60,000 nucleotides of DNA from Liolophura sinensis (GCF_032854445.1 NC_088295.1:33204510-33264509); one strand, 5' to 3'. Shown: positions 35,395 through 49,000, numbered from the stretch's first letter. Numbers and translations: made by a program. Notes: generated by a model not told the origin, from the letters alone.

Positions 35395-35525
35395 AAGGGT
35401 AAGGGGATGGGGTAATGAGGCGATGAAGAGATGGCGCCATGAAGCGATGAAACGAGAAGACGTTATCGAGCGATGGAGTGATGAGGTGATAAAGCGACTG
35501 AGCGATGACGGCGATTGAACCACGA
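35395..35525 (+). repeat. GATG-rich minisatellite between P and Q
   Basis: Degenerate 8-9 bp words (gcgatgaa, gagcgatg, gtgatgag) are repeated over 130 bp. Similar but shorter blocks occur at the same relative place in other units (31,535-31,600; 38,315-38,400; 41,845-41,920). Confidence 0.6.
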
Positions 35526-35689
35526 GTAGAAAAGAGGTCGATAGACTCATGGCTGGGAGTTTGTGTACTCGTTAGACATGGGTATTCGTCTTGAATTTCC
35601 TTTGTGAGATTTTTGTCTGAGATCATGCTATCCTTGCCGTAAAAGCAAAAAGAATACTACAGACATCAAAAAGATTTCTCTGAAAGATT

Positions 35690-36215
35690 TTTAAGTTCAG
35701 AGAAAACTGCTGGCGAAATTTTCGCCCACCCATTCTCATATCACAATCTCGATTTTGACTGTACCCGCAACAGAGAGAGATAAATGATCCATCCGGTACA
35801 CAGGATCTAGTTCTGACTTCCGATGAACTGCGATAATAATGGGTTTTTCAGTAATGGCTGGTGAACTTGTATACATCAACAGTTCCTTTCATGCTGAAAT
35901 GTTTTCACCGCTAATGGCCAAGCCATCCGGCAGCCGAAGACACGACGGCGGGTAAACAACTGTCAATGCGGGATATGGCTGCCTTCAATATTCCCAGATT
36001 TGATCTGGCAAAATATTATTGTGGGGTATATTTTATCACATGGTCTTAAGCCAATGTCTGTTGTCTAACTGTAGTACATTAGCTAATTTGACTCAAGCTG
36101 AAGCCCTCTCATCCGTCATTATTCTTATTTGTAATTCATTACTGAGTTAGTCTTCACAACATATATGGTCGCAAAGTAAACTTATAACTGAAAGTCGGTA
36201 TACATCTGACTCCCA
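35690..36215 (+). repeat. Repeat Q, copy 3
   Basis: 'tgctgaaatgttttcacc', 'gaagacacgacggcgggtaa', 'cttaagccaatgtctgttgt' and 'tagctaatttgactcaagct' align with the other Q copies. Similarity continues downstream: 36,270-36,560 resembles 19,040-19,450. Confidence 0.8.
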
Positions 36216-36637
36216 TACTCATTACGTATTTGATGACAAGTGATTGTTGGGGCTACAAGCTTTAGCCATTTCTACGTTTCCGGTGCAGCGCTTCGTGGGT
36301 TTTTATTTTCAATCAGATGTGTTAACGCCTTTTATACTTCAACGGCACCTTATGTCTTTTCACCTTTTTGCAATCATGGGACAAACACGTCTAGCATAAC
36401 CAAATGTGTTTACAGGCCATATGCTACAGAATAAATATTATACGATAATGCTGTTCCTGCCTTCATATAAAAGATGCACGGCTCAGTGTGACGAGGACTG
36501 AAGTCAATCAGTCCTGGTTACCTCACGAAAGCAACTTGTCATGGGTTTTAACGGCTAAGAAACCACTGAGATAATTGCAGCTTAATTGTCGTTAGCACAG
36601 GTCTATTTCACGGAACCATTAGATGAAAGCTTGCACG

Positions 36638-36705
36638 TGCATTTATTTACTTGATTAGTATTTTACGCCGTAGTCAAGATTATTTAACTTATACGACAGC
36701 GCGCT
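36638..36705 (-). repeat. SINE family I tail fragment
   Basis: 'atttatttacttgattagta' followed by 'ttttacgccgtagtcaagat' is the SINE tail on the minus strand; similarity ends after 'acgacagcgcgc'. Confidence 0.65.
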
Positions 36706-37069
36706 TGCTCGTGTACTCGTTACACGAGAAGCTACTTAACATTCATATCGATATAGATTAACATCCTCACAGAACTCATGGAAAATACCTACACTGATAT
36801 CACATAAAGGGTGAAGGCGTTTAATAGATATCACGCATGATTTAAATTGAGCAGCAAACAGAAAACGTTTGAATTGTTTTTATGACCGGGAAGGGGGAGG
36901 GGGTGGGGGGTGGAGTGGTTGGATGCATATAGGCTGTAGAGAGGATATGAGGATATATTATAATACTAAGCAGGAATATTAAAATCCAATTATTGCGTGT
37001 AAATTAAGCACCGTGACAAATCGTCCGCACAATACAATAACTCAAAAGTATGACCGACACTAAGGATTA

Positions 37070-37350
37070 TATTTATTTATTTGTTTTTTTCTTCACTTGT
37101 TTAGATGTTTATTTCATAGGTGTTTACGCCGTACTAAATAATATTTCACTTAGACGACAGCGGTCAGCATTATGGTTAGGAGAAAACCCGGCAGAGCCCA
37201 GGGGAAGCCCAGGATCATCCACACGTGTCTGGCAGACATTTTCATTTACGATCTGAGAGGAAGCCTGCACAAGCTGGACTTGAACGCGTTGCTACCGCAT
37301 TGGTTAAAGCGTCCTGAGCGATTTAATCACTGGACCATGGAGACGCCTTG
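37070..37350 (-). repeat. SINE family I, near full length
   Basis: The tail and body are present on the minus strand (tgtttacgccgtactaaata; cagcattatggttaggagaa; agcccaggatcatccacac), and the head region continues to about 37,350 (aagctggacttgaacgcgtt; attggttaaagcgtcctgag). It is more diverged than the copy at 50.8 kb. Short frames across it (37,050-37,375) are not genes. Confidence 0.78.
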
Positions 37351-37499
37351 TAGATTATATGTATTAATTTTGTAATCTTAAGCGATCTGTAAACCGCCTG
37401 AATTTATACACATAAAACCACCCAAATATCAGATTTGTTAGTTTCTCAGTGTGTAATGTGATTTGCTCTATTTCTTCCGATTCCATTTGGCACAATCTC

Positions 37500-37805
37500 T
37501 TGACTTTATGATACAACTGGGCTCAGGAAATTTTAACATAAATCGGAGACAAATAGGCGAAGGGGATCAAGCTTCTGACAGATCAAGCTTACTGTGATGG
37601 ATTCGATCGATACTGCCATATCATCAACGTAGATCATAGGGACATCTACGTCAGGTGGAGATTGTCTCTTCATCACATTGTGTCACAGAGGCACTGTCCA
37701 TTATCTATCCTGGATGAGTGATGTACCATAGATAAGGTATTTGTACCCTGTGGGTATATTGATTTTAACGCATACATACATGTATGCCGTACTTCATTCA
37801 AGTTT
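37500..37805 (+). repeat. Repeat P, copy 4
   Basis: 'ttatgatacaactgggctca', 'ggattcgatcgatactgcca', 'atctacgtcaggtggagatt' and 'gtctcttcatcacattgtg' align with P copies 1 and 2. Confidence 0.7.
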
Positions 37806-38759
37806 TCAATGTCAATGTTATGTTTGCTAGCGTGGTATTAGAATTCGAACATAAACTTTCAATTCCAACTACAAGTGCATGCATGTGATGGAAATCGAGA
37901 ATATTCATCCTTGCATTTGAAGACTTCAGTCTTGAATATATTAGCAGTATTACGGTACCCGTAAGCAACACATAATTTCAATTTTGAACTACTTTTAATG
38001 AGTCTTGTCAATATCTATTGAGATTGTCGTATTTACCGATGTCACCAATGCCCGTGACGCTTTATACACATAAATCTTGAAAACTGACGATGTCTTTTGC
38101 TGGAGCAGTGTAACGTTCTTATTTCGATGTCTTGTTTTAGGGCCGTTGCCTCAGTTCGCCAAACAGGGCATATAAGTGGTATGTCCAAATAAGTCTTCTT
38201 CAAACAAATGTTTATCATGTGCAAGCAATAAGATCCCCGTCAACAAAACTAAGGTTAAAACGGCTCACCACGAAGGCCAAGAAGATTAATTGAGACTCTC
38301 TCAGGTTAAAACGAAACGATGAGGCGATTGATTGATGAAGTGATGAGTTGATGGGGGAGATGGGGCCAAGGGGAATCGAATGAAGGAGAGATGATTCAAC
38401 AATGGCAAGAGAGAGCAAATGTTTTATATAAGGGTAGATTTATGTATGGATCCAAACGTGAATACCGGGCTTTAATTTCATTTCTGCGACATTAGTTATC
38501 ATGTAAATTAAATACCCCTGCGGGTCAAGCAAGGACTTTGATGATTTTACTTGTTAGCAAGAGGCGTAAAAATATTGGCGTAGACAGAGAAAAATATCCC
38601 AGAAAATAACTCAGAAATTAGTCAGACCGCGAGTATATTTGTTAGGCGATCATATTGTCCCACATGGTTTAATCGCGGTTCGTAAATGGAGAAAGAAACT
38701 ATAAATATCAACAGATGTCTGCAAAGATTTTTGCCTTCAGTGAAAAATATTTATTTCTT

Positions 38760-39290
38760 AAACTTTCTCTTGGGAACCAAAAAGAGAAGCTCGTCAAATA
38801 TTTATAAAAATTTTGTCACATGACAGTCTCCTGTAGGTCCATAAGGATCAGGAATCTTTTGCGATACAGCGGGAGATGAATAATCCCGCCCTGACTCTCA
38901 CTGAATGGACAATGATGTGTTTTTCAATAATCACTGGCGATGTTGAATACATGAGCAGTGTGCTTTATGCTGAAATGTTTTCATTGCTAATGACCATGCT
39001 ATCCGAGAACCGAAAACACGACAGTGAGTAAACAACCGTCACGACGGGATAATGACTGCCTTCAATACCATTAAAGACCTGGCCTCGGCATATGCTAGTG
39101 TGGAGTAAATTTTATTACATGGTCTTAAGTCAATGTGTGTCGTCTAACTGCAGTCCATTAGCTGATTTGATTCAAGCCGAGCCCTTCTCATCCGTCACCA
39201 TTGCAAGGGAGACAGAGGCCATTCATTACCGAGTTAGTCTTGGAATGTATATAGTCGGCAAAGTAAACTCAAAGCTGAAGGCTGATTAGG
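38760..39290 (+). repeat. Repeat Q, copy 4
   Basis: 'cttgggaaccaaaaagagaa', 'gaatacatgagcagtgtg', 'acgacagtgagtaaacaacc', 'tgctagtgtggagtaaattt' and 'cagtccattagctgatttga' align with the other copies; this is one of the best-kept copies. Confidence 0.83.
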
Positions 39291-40859
39291 TGAAAATCAG
39301 GCAAATGCCTTTATACGCGTTACGTATTTTACAACAAGGCGATGGCAGGCTTAAAACCTGTAACCATTACTCGCTTGTATTGCTTTTTAATAGAGATTTC
39401 TCTGTTTCAGGTTGTAGCGTTGAGGTATACCGTGCTAAAAAAAAAAGCGGACTCACAGGGTTAGCGTTTGTTGTTCAAGAATACTATATACTTTTATCTC
39501 AAATGAATACGTAGGGTATTAAAATGTTGTTTAAAGCTTCATCTATTCACCTAATTTTACCAAATATTGACGAAACACTACTTATTTACCTCTGTATCAT
39601 GCCTGGAGTAAGTCATTAACCAGCAGAAGTACTTACAAGCCAAGTGTTACAAAATTTATATTTATACATTTCCTTGTCCGCATTAAAAGATATACAACTC
39701 GACGACAATCTGACTATGTATAAAAAGGTGCAAACAAACGTTTAGCGAATTTCTGGGAGTGATTAATATAAAATGAAAACATTATTAACAAGCCATTCTG
39801 TTGAGGTGACAGATTTCTGAAAGACCACGTACCCTTCACTTTCTTCACCACACATCCCGGAATGTAGGTATCATTTCCAATTAGAGTTAATTTGGGTAAT
39901 TCATGCTTAACGTCTATATTGCCTGTCAGCTTTATGAACAGATGTATTTTGGGCAACACACGCTCCCCTCGGAGATCTCATATATGCTCAGACTTTACAT
40001 GTATATACATACTCAGTTTTAGATGAAATGTCGGTTTATAGTGCTTTACATATACATTAGTTCAACTTTTAACAGATTAACGTCTAGAAAACGCGTCCAA
40101 TAACACAGGAATCAAATAAACGTTCCACTAAAGTGGCACTGTGTGCACCGTCCACGTTTGGTTGTTTAACGTTAGACAATGGAATGGGCCTACATCATAG
40201 CAGTAGTGTATGGAATGGACATCTGAATGGACTGATGAAGTTCCAATGCATATGTGAGGCAGATGTGCAGCTCCTGGGCAGTTAAGGCCAAAGTGGGCGA
40301 CTGCGACAACAAAATTGTAAAGACAGGAAACGCAAGAAAACTTCATGTGAGTTGCCATAAAGAACGTATTTTATTATTTTGTCATATGGCCGACATGCAT
40401 ATTTCATGACTGTATATGAACTAGAAACGAGTTCTATTGATTTGACTCAGAAACATCTTGAAATCTAAGTCAGATCATGGCAAAGCTTTGGAGATGTCTG
40501 TACGTGCGTATAGTGTAATTGGATCACTTCCTGACCTTAACACCATTCACATAATGACATTTTAAAAGGCCTGGAATCAACTCATAACTAAAGACTTTTT
40601 TGTCTGATTGAAAATATTCCATGTTGTTACATGTATATAACATTTTTTGAATTAGTTACGATAAGTTTTGATTTAAGGCTCTTAATCGCCCTGTAAATCT
40701 TCCCCTTGGTATACAAAGTCACTCGAATGTTGCATTTATTAGAGTTTCTCGGAGTGTAACCCTGGCATGATACACACATGTGGTAATTTAGAATATCTTC
40801 ATCAAAACAATTTGACCCAAGCAAATAATACCTTAGTGTCCACGGTCTAATCCAGTACA

Positions 40860-41140
40860 TGGGATTTCAGTATTAATCAGAGAACAATGGGGTGGACTAA
40901 GCCTATGACTTGACAACCTATAGGAGTGTGGGATTCGATCGATACCGCCGTCTCATCAACGGAGCCAGAGCACTGGAATATCTATGTCGGCTAGAAGTTG
41001 TCTCTTGACGTTTAGTCCCCGTGTTCATCATAACGGCACTGTTCGTCTTCCAAGAGGAATGAAATACAACAGATAACGTACCTGTATCGTGTTTATGTTG
41101 GATTTATGTATAGGATCTGCCCTTAATTTTTAAATGTCAG
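40860..41140 (+). repeat. Repeat P, copy 5
   Basis: 'gggattcgatcgataccgcc', 'agcactggaatatctatgtc' and 'ttgtctcttgacgtttagtc' align closely with copy 1 and, as reverse complement, with copy 6 (43,925-44,090). Confidence 0.78.
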
Positions 41141-41539
41141 TCCTTTAACGTCACCTGGCATAATATTTCCTACAGTTACCGTTAGACTCCTGAGCACTTG
41201 ATAAAATATTCCGTTTCCACATCAAAGTATTCGATGGAGTACAATTCAGTCTAAGGCTTCAGCTGGTTTTAAAGGCAATCTTGCACATTAACAAATTTAC
41301 CATAGTGTATTACAACATTCTAAGTTTGCTTGTTTGCTTGTGTTTGTTTGCTTATTTTTATTCGTAAATTAGGGGTATTCATGAGGGTTTGAATGATCCT
41401 TGCTAATATTTAACAGAATTTAGCGGTTATGTACCTCTTAACACATAGACCTGGGAGACGACAGCCTCTCATTTTTGGACAATGCAATGTTACTATTCAG
41501 AGTATTACATACCTTGTATTATTTCGTCATAACCACGCG

Positions 41540-41740
41540 ACCGGGGCCTCAGTGGCCTCCGACATTACTGTGTCAGCCCGAAGCAATGACCCAGGAGTCT
41601 CTCACCATTACGCTCATGCTGGCTCCCTGTCCAGCCTTGCGTGGGAAGGTCTACCAGCAGCCTGCGGAAGTTTCCTCCCATCAAAATTCTGGCAGCCAAT
41701 GTCTTCAAGTGAAATATTCTTGACTATGGCGTAAACTAAA
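41540..41740 (+). repeat. SINE family I, plus orientation
   Basis: This copy reads in the plus direction: 'ggggcctcagtggcc' (start of the tRNA-like head), a degraded box B region, 'gctcatgctggctccctgtc', 'gtgggaaggtctaccagcag', and the tail 'gtgaaatattcttgactatg'. Frames of 82-101 codons across it (41,429-41,734) are a by-product of the SINE. Confidence 0.8.
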
Positions 41741-42124
41741 AAGCGCGTGACGTACACTGTTTTCGTGGTACATTGCCCATTTTCAGCCCCACCGATAACC
41801 TCAACAATATATGACGAAGAAAAACCGACGATTTTTTGTGTCAACACGATGGAGCAACGAGGTGATTACGATTAGACCGTGGTGCGACAGAGTAATGTGC
41901 GGATGGAGCGATGTTCTTGTAGAGCAAGGAACAATTTGACGGTGGGGCCTCGACGGGGAAATACAGCCAACTGATTGTTCAAAGTTCCTATTTCTGTCAT
42001 ACATGGATATTACACTTTAATTTCCATTCTTAAAGATTTGTTTTCTGTTAAGTAAAAAACCGTATTAATCTTAAGCTGGAAAACAAACTAGGAAGATCAA
42101 CAGATTTTTTTCTTAAAGAAATCA

Positions 42125-42600
42125 AGTTTAATAAAAAGTGGAGGGGAAATTTCTCTTGGGAGTCAAAGAGTTGGATCCATCGTATTACTATCCAACTGCA
42201 CTGTCAGTGCACAAATGCGGAATTGTCAGCCTCCGACATTGTAGTCAAAACAGGTAAACAATCCATGCGTCGCTCGGGAGCTAGATGCTGACATTCGCTG
42301 AACTGCGATAATGTGTTTTTCTAGAATGACTGGCGAACCTGAAAACATGCACAGTGTCCTTTTTTTGCTAAAATGCTTTAACTAATAATGTCCAGGCTAA
42401 ACGGAAGGTGATGTCACGACAGTGGGTGAGCAACATTTACGTCGGATGATGACTGCTTTCGATACTCTCAACCTTTGCGTCAGTAAATGTTAATGTGGGA
42501 TGAATTTTTATGACATTGTTTTTAATCGACGTCCGTCGCCTAACTAATTAGTCCACTGGCTGATTTCATTCTAGGGATTTCAAAGGGATCACGAAGTCAG
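42125..42600 (+). repeat. Repeat Q, copy 5
   Basis: 'ctcttgggagtcaaagagtt', 'tcacgacagtgggtgagcaa' and 'tgttaatgtgggatgaattt' align with the other copies; the second half is more eroded. Confidence 0.75.
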
Positions 42601-42697
42601 GTTAATTCAGGGTCGGATCATATCAAAGACTTTAAATTGGTACAGAGAGACAGACAGACACACTGACATTACATACATACATACATACATTTTACCG

Positions 42698-42772
42698 GTG
42701 AAATATTCTTGAGTGTGGCCTAAAACAACAATTAATTAAATAAACAAATAAATAAATAAATAAATAAATAAT
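42698..42772 (+). repeat. SINE family I tail only, with AAAT repeat
   Basis: 'gtgaaatattcttgagtgtg' and 'gcctaaaacaac' followed by a (AAAT)n run is the extreme 3' end of the SINE in plus orientation. Such 5'-truncated copies are typical of incomplete reverse transcription. A short (CATA)n run lies just upstream (42,670-42,690). Confidence 0.8.
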
Positions 42773-43924
42773 AGCGTGTGTGCGTTTGAAGAAACCAAAA
42801 CAATATCATTCACATGCCAACTGCGGTATAATTAGTAGCTCGAATAACCACACATAATCTCACTCTATCGTCACACTGTATTATGTAATTTTCTTCCATA
42901 CATGACAATCGTTGTGTTAACAACCATCACAGCCTCTGTCCGCATCGAACTAATGGCCTGTATATAATAAGCACATCCAGCACCAGAGTGTCTTTTGTCG
43001 CAAGTAACATCAACTCATGTACCACTTCCAAGACTTATCACCACTTCACGAACATTTATGTGAAATATTTTCGTTTATAGGTTTGTGGTAGATTCTAGAG
43101 GATCAGATTTCCTAGTTTCATCTACCATAAATTATCTTTTGTACCTATAAATTCCAAATCAAAGTTAAAATGTTATAGGCGACCAATGTGTGTTCGTCGG
43201 CCAAAATTATTGCGATTTGCGCAAGATTCCCCCGTTGATCTAATATGTTCACCTCTTAGCTAAAATGCATTTAAGACTACGTATCACATACTCTGAGCTA
43301 TCTATATACCTGTGTATAATCGAGAGCAATAGCGTTTAAAGGGTAGTTCGCCTACTTGACAGATTAGTTTACCAGACAATGCGTCCCCTAACACAGAAAT
43401 GTAAAGAGTGTTCCTTCCAAATGGTAGGATTTTGGCTTAACGTTGAAGATCCAGGTGCGCGTTGAACAGAACAGTAATGTATTGACGTTAGGCAATATAT
43501 TTCTTTTGCTGACCGCATACTGTGCTATGTGACACTTTAATTAGAAACCCGAAACCTGTGATCTGGACCTCTAATTCTTCATTTCATACCTTTCTCTTAC
43601 TTTATTTGTGCTACATGAAGGCCAACTCTTCTGCTAAACCAACGAGTTACTGAAACACATCTCTATCAGAAACTATGGGGGCTCAGTCCACCATTTGCGA
43701 TGGTATTCATTCAGCAGTTAGTGAGTCAGCCCCGTTCTGAATTTCCGTTACAATAATACACTTGTAATTTTGTAGATTGAATCTGGATTGGAATAAAATA
43801 TAACATAGGCGTGTATCTGTTGTTTTTGTTTTGTTTTGTTTTTGTTGTTTTATTTTTCAAAAATTTGTTTGAAATGTTCCTCAACTGCTCCCATCGATAC
43901 ATAAACCAATATTCACAAGCGACT

Positions 43925-44465
43925 TTTATGTTATCTGTTGTACTTTACTCCTATTGGAAGATGCTCGACAGTGCCGCTATGATGAACATGGTGACTAAAC
44001 GTCAAGAGACAACTTCTAGCCGGAACAAATATTCCACTGATTTGAGTACGTTGATGAGATGGCAGTATCGATCCTACGCCACATAATAAAGTTGATTTTT
44101 CAGCTGTTGTTTGTGATTGATGCCGAAATTTCCTGTTTTTGGTGGCACCATAAAAACTGGATTTATGTGTGATTGTGTCTTGAGTGATATATACTACATC
44201 ACATTCTCAGTCTAATGTTCCAGAATTACATTCCGATATAAATTCCTTTGATTCGGTAACATTGTTTTATGAAGGCGAAGAATTCCGGGGTGTTTAGTAA
44301 ATCGCTGATTTACACTGTAGATAAGACTGATGGTCACGATTTACGAGTCAGCCTCTAGTGTCAAAACCATCTTAAAGTCTGAGCCAAATCGAACCTCAGA
44401 CTTTACATACTTTGACTAAATCAATTGGTTATGCCGATCACACTGCTGTAAACGGGTCTCTTGAT
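43925..44465 (-). repeat. Repeat P, copy 6, inverted, with extended flank
   Basis: 'gttatctgttgtactttact', 'tgatgaacatggtgactaaa', 'cgtcaagagacaacttctag' are the reverse complement of P copy 5. The part 44,205-44,465 matches the flank of copy 3 ('catcttaaagtctgagccaa'). Confidence 0.75.
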
Positions 44466-44706
44466 ATTATCTATTTTTGGTTTGTCATTTCACGGAGCGA
44501 TTTTTTTTTTTAAATAAACATCTTGCATTCCTTGCCATATATAGGAGAAAAAAATACGGATGTACGATTCAATACATTTCTGTGCAGGATGTTTAAATTT
44601 AATGAAAGCTACTGGCGAAATTTCTCTTGAGAATCGCAATGGGATTACTATTCAACTATTTGGCCTTTACAGTCTGTCTACCCATGTGGAGGTGACAGTC
44701 TGCAGT

Positions 44707-44870
44707 TATTTGTTTATTTCATTGATGTTTTACGCCATACTCAAGAATATTTCATTTGCACAACGGCGGGCAGTATCATGGAGGGTGGTAACCGGGCAGA
44801 AACTCATGACAATTTGTGCCTTGCTGTCAGACCTTCCCACATACGGCCGGGGAGAAAGCCAAAATGGTAA
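44707..44870 (-). repeat. SINE family I, truncated copy
   Basis: 'tgttttacgccatactcaag', 'aatatttcatttgcac', 'ggtaaccgggcag' and 'gaccttcccacatacggccg' match body and tail on the minus strand. It lies between two Q-like left ends (about 44,570-44,690 and 45,090-45,180). Confidence 0.78.
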
Positions 44871-45089
44871 GACGAAAAGACGAAATGGTACAATGTATGT
44901 AATACTCTGAAGATTAACGTCGCTAAATGCGGTTAAAGCGTTTTAGTGACGATGTGAGCTCAAATGTTAGAATTTTAGATGTGTTGAAATACTCATGCAT
45001 GTACCGAACATATTACATATTTCAAACAGTTAGCATTTAAGCTAGAAATATTTGCAACACCGGTTCATATCGGTTCACTTTGTGCCATT

Positions 45090-45700
45090 AAGGCAGAAAG
45101 GATTTTTTAGTGAAAGGTTGATTATTTTTTAAATTTCTCTTGGGATTCAGGGAGAAATGCTCGTAACAGAACTCCAAGGTACTGTCACTTCAAGTCTCAT
45201 GTAGATCTGTATGGAGCAAGAGGTAAGCCCAGTAAAGGATTGGAGTTTTTTGCTAACCTCACTGGGCACATGAGGTAAGTCATCCACCTGTTATCACACT
45301 AGAGCCAAATTCGGACTTCCGCGGAGCTGCGAATATAACGTGTGTGTTTTTTTATTATGGCTGGGAAATTTGAATACATGAGCAGTTTATTTCATGATGA
45401 AATGTTTTCTCTGCTAATGGCCAGGCTATCCTGAGGCTGATGACACGACAGTGGGTAAACATCCGTCACGACGGGATAATGACTGCCATCAATACTCCCA
45501 GGCCTGGTGTCGGAAAATGTTAGTATGTAATAAATTTTATTACATAGTCTTAAGTCAGTGTCTGTCGTCTAATTAGCTGTCCATCAGCTGATTTGACACG
45601 TCGATCTCCTCTCATCTGTCATCATTACAACAAAGGTAAAAAGAAGGAGGCCATTTATTACCGAGTTAGCCTGGGAAACATAATGGTGGCAAAGTAAAGC
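45090..45700 (+). repeat. Repeat Q, copy 6
   Basis: 'tttctcttgggattcaggga', 'gaatacatgagcagttta', 'acacgacagtgggtaaacat', 'cacgacgggataatgactgc' and 'ttaagtcagtgtctgtcgtc' align with the other copies. This is the last Q that I find in the window. Confidence 0.83.
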
Positions 45701-46049
45701 TGATTAAATGAATTAAATTGCTATACATTACAATTGCCTGAGCATTGAGAGTTAACCTTAAATAATCTCAGTATATTGTCACGCTGTACAACACATTTTA
45801 ACATCTATATGCGTGAAAAACCCACTGATGTAATCCTCAGTTTAGCCTGTTATCATTACCTCCGCCATGGAAGCTATGCTATCTTTTTTTGTTGTCGTGT
45901 TTGTTTGTTTTTTTTTTGTTTAAAAATCGTTACAATTTTAATACCTGTAACATTTCAGTATATAAATAAGGGACCTGTCAAACGTTGCATTGACGTCAAA
46001 CGTTCCATTCCCAGTTCATCATAATGGCGTCACTTTAGACAGAACAACG

Positions 46050-49000
46050 TTATAATGAAAACTGACACTTTGTAACATTGAAGACATTGTGCTACAATCA
46101 CCGTTTGACCGAAGAGTGGCTCGAGGTCTTGCTTCCTACTAAAGTCACCTCACGGGATTAAAATATACCGCCTCTCCATTAAAAATGTACCATCGGTCAT
46201 TTTGTCCTGTTCAATGCAGTTTTGAAAAATTTCTCGTATTTTTTAGAAATGAATGATTATGGCTTAAGGCCACGCCGACCATAATACAGCCATATTATCG
46301 CCATTTAGAGATAAAGTAAGTCGTCCCCATAACATAATCTGCACAGCAATGGCATTTTATCTCAGTTGCATTTTGTTTTAGAAATCATGCAATTTTCGGA
46401 ATACCTATGTCCAACTTCACAAACACGGTTTAGTTTTAATGAACCTGCCATGGTCTGGCGCTTTCGTACATATCTTTCAAGAACGGTGCTCTACAATCTT
46501 TAACAAACATGTGGCATCTCTACTTTTGGCAAAAATGCTGTAAATGACATTACATGTTACCGTATATTTCTTATTAAAATAAATTTTTCGAACAGTGCGG
46601 AGTTCAGATTTGTCATTTCTGTGAACATCTGTGGTTTGTCTTCAATGTATAATTTTGAGGTACCACAAAATAAATCAAACACTTTGTTACCATTCTTGAA
46701 GAATTTTTTTTTTTGCCTTTTCGTGAAGTTCGTGAAATTCGTGAAGAAAATACGTTGTATATTTAAAGTTGCAATGTATAAATATATGGAATCAAAATTC
46801 TAGATGTATAGCAATACCTAGAGTAGCACACATATGGTCACTTCCGAAAAGACCACTTCCCTGAGTACATATGACGATGGCGCTGAGTGTGATTTACCCA
46901 TGATTTACAGATGTCACATATATGTACATTTCGTTCTTTCTGACACACGCCGTATCAGAGATGAGCCAAATCCTCGCATTATCCTAGCATTGGAGATGAA
47001 TGCTTGCTCGTGTGAAAGTTTGTCATCTTTTCTCGATGGAAACCTGATAATAACTAGTACATTATGGGGGAATTTAAAAAAGCCATTTGTGGTATGTGAC
47101 ACGACTCGTCAGCCATGATAGGAGAATGAAGTGTATAGAATTTAAACTTGATGCAGTACTAATGCACGGTTTAAGTGTCTGACAATTGCCATTTTTTATG
47201 ATTTATGTTTATTTATTTTTTTAATAATGTCAAGCATGTTCTGTAAGAAAGTTTTCGTTGCAGATGTAGTTTTTACTGTTTACAGAGAAGAGTTCATCCC
47301 TTGCATGCTATTGATTGTATCCTTCAAATTCAAAGCCTACAATGGTTAAACCAAAACGGACACATGTCTGCTAAAACATTATATAAATTTAAATAAACAG
47401 TTAACTGGTTAGGCACGTTCCCCAAAACAGTGCCGTGCAAACAATAGATGTATGCTCTCCAACAATGAATATCAAAATGGGCGTCGATCGTAACAGAAAT
47501 GTTTCGACTGCACAAGTGTGGCACCCAGCAGATGCGAATGGAATGAAAGAGTCGTACGGGAAGGAGGTGAAAGTGAATGATACTTTTAACGAAAGTGTAA
47601 GGACAAATGTGGTCTCTAATAACGGAAATAATGGGGTGGGGAGGGGCCTCCCTGATGGGCAGGATCAAATGTAATGATCCTTCTAATTCATATACGGACA
47701 GGACTGTGGCGTAAGTGATTCTAGTAACGAAAAAAAGACACTATTTTTGCAAACGGTGTTCAAGATCAAATCGAACCTGACAAACAGATCCTGTTAACGT
47801 TAAAGACCAAAAAGATTCCGAGGATTGCTAGTCAAGCAAATGTAACCGTTCAGTTAATCCAAAGAGATGAATGAACTGAAATTTATTTTTATACTTGCCG
47901 AAATATTGCATAACACGACCAAATGTCGGATTTTGCCGCTGTAATATGAAGGTATGAGTTTGCCATGCAATAAACTATACACAAAGCACTGAGAATCAAC
48001 GGTAATTTATAGCCATTGGACACAAATGCCAGTGAATTAAATGGACCGCGGGGACAACGGCAAACACATCAAGATGACTTGATTATTTTGATACTTAAAA
48101 GGCAGACTTCTCGTTCTAAAGGATTGGCAGACTACTGACAACTCATTGCTTATCTTTTTCTCCTATACGCTTGAAGCTCATCAAGCGCAACCAGCCGTTT
48201 CTACCAGGTATATAATGTCAAAGACCTTATATTAGTAGATTTTGCTTGTCCGTATTTTAAATAATGGAACTTTGATGTATATAAAGGATAGGAGGAAACC
48301 TGTCAAAGAGAAATGTGATAGTCTTGTTCACTCAGGAACGTTTTGTTGTTGTTTTAAACTCTGGAAACATTCACATAAATTACATCGTTTTTGTTAGTGC
48401 GAGCAGGTGCAAACGGTATGGATGAGAGCTTGCCTGTGTTGATGTTTGCAGAAACCTTTTAATGTAAAGTGTTATTTGTGATCCGTGACACAACTCATCA
48501 TTTATATGGGAGGAGAAAGGGTTACAAAACATGACGCGGTCTCATTGAGCAGAAAATATAAAAGCCTACAGTATGGCAGGTAAAACTAGATGATCAAAGA
48601 TAGCTTGATAGATGATGGCAAACAATCTCACGTAACAGGTGAATCCGGCCGCTTGTCAATTTACCTCGGTCAGAGTTTTACTCTAATCGATCATGTAAAT
48701 TAAAATACCTGGTAACTAATACATATGTAGCAGTTATGCATTTTTGATAAATAATCTTGTTGAGATGCGAGACAAAAGAGGCGACAAATAAAAATTAAAG
48801 TATACACGAAATGGTTCTATAAAACGAACAGTATGGCTTTAAGGAAAATGAATAAAATGTACCGAAAATGAGAAATTTCTTATTTAAATTTTTAAGCATA
48901 TTTTACCATTTTTAATAGGCCCTCTATTTTATGAATATTTTCCGTCAGAGATCGGATAATTCGGGAATGACGTGATCGATGAACAAACTGAGAATGCGGG

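Noticed and set aside
41429-41847. Overlapping frames of 77-101 codons
   Set aside because: They run across a SINE copy and share no similarity to proteins.
47330-47668. A 112-codon minus-strand frame overlapping a 79-codon plus-strand frame
   Set aside because: Neither resembles a known family, there are no exon borders, and part of the region is similar to a non-coding segment near 49.8 kb.
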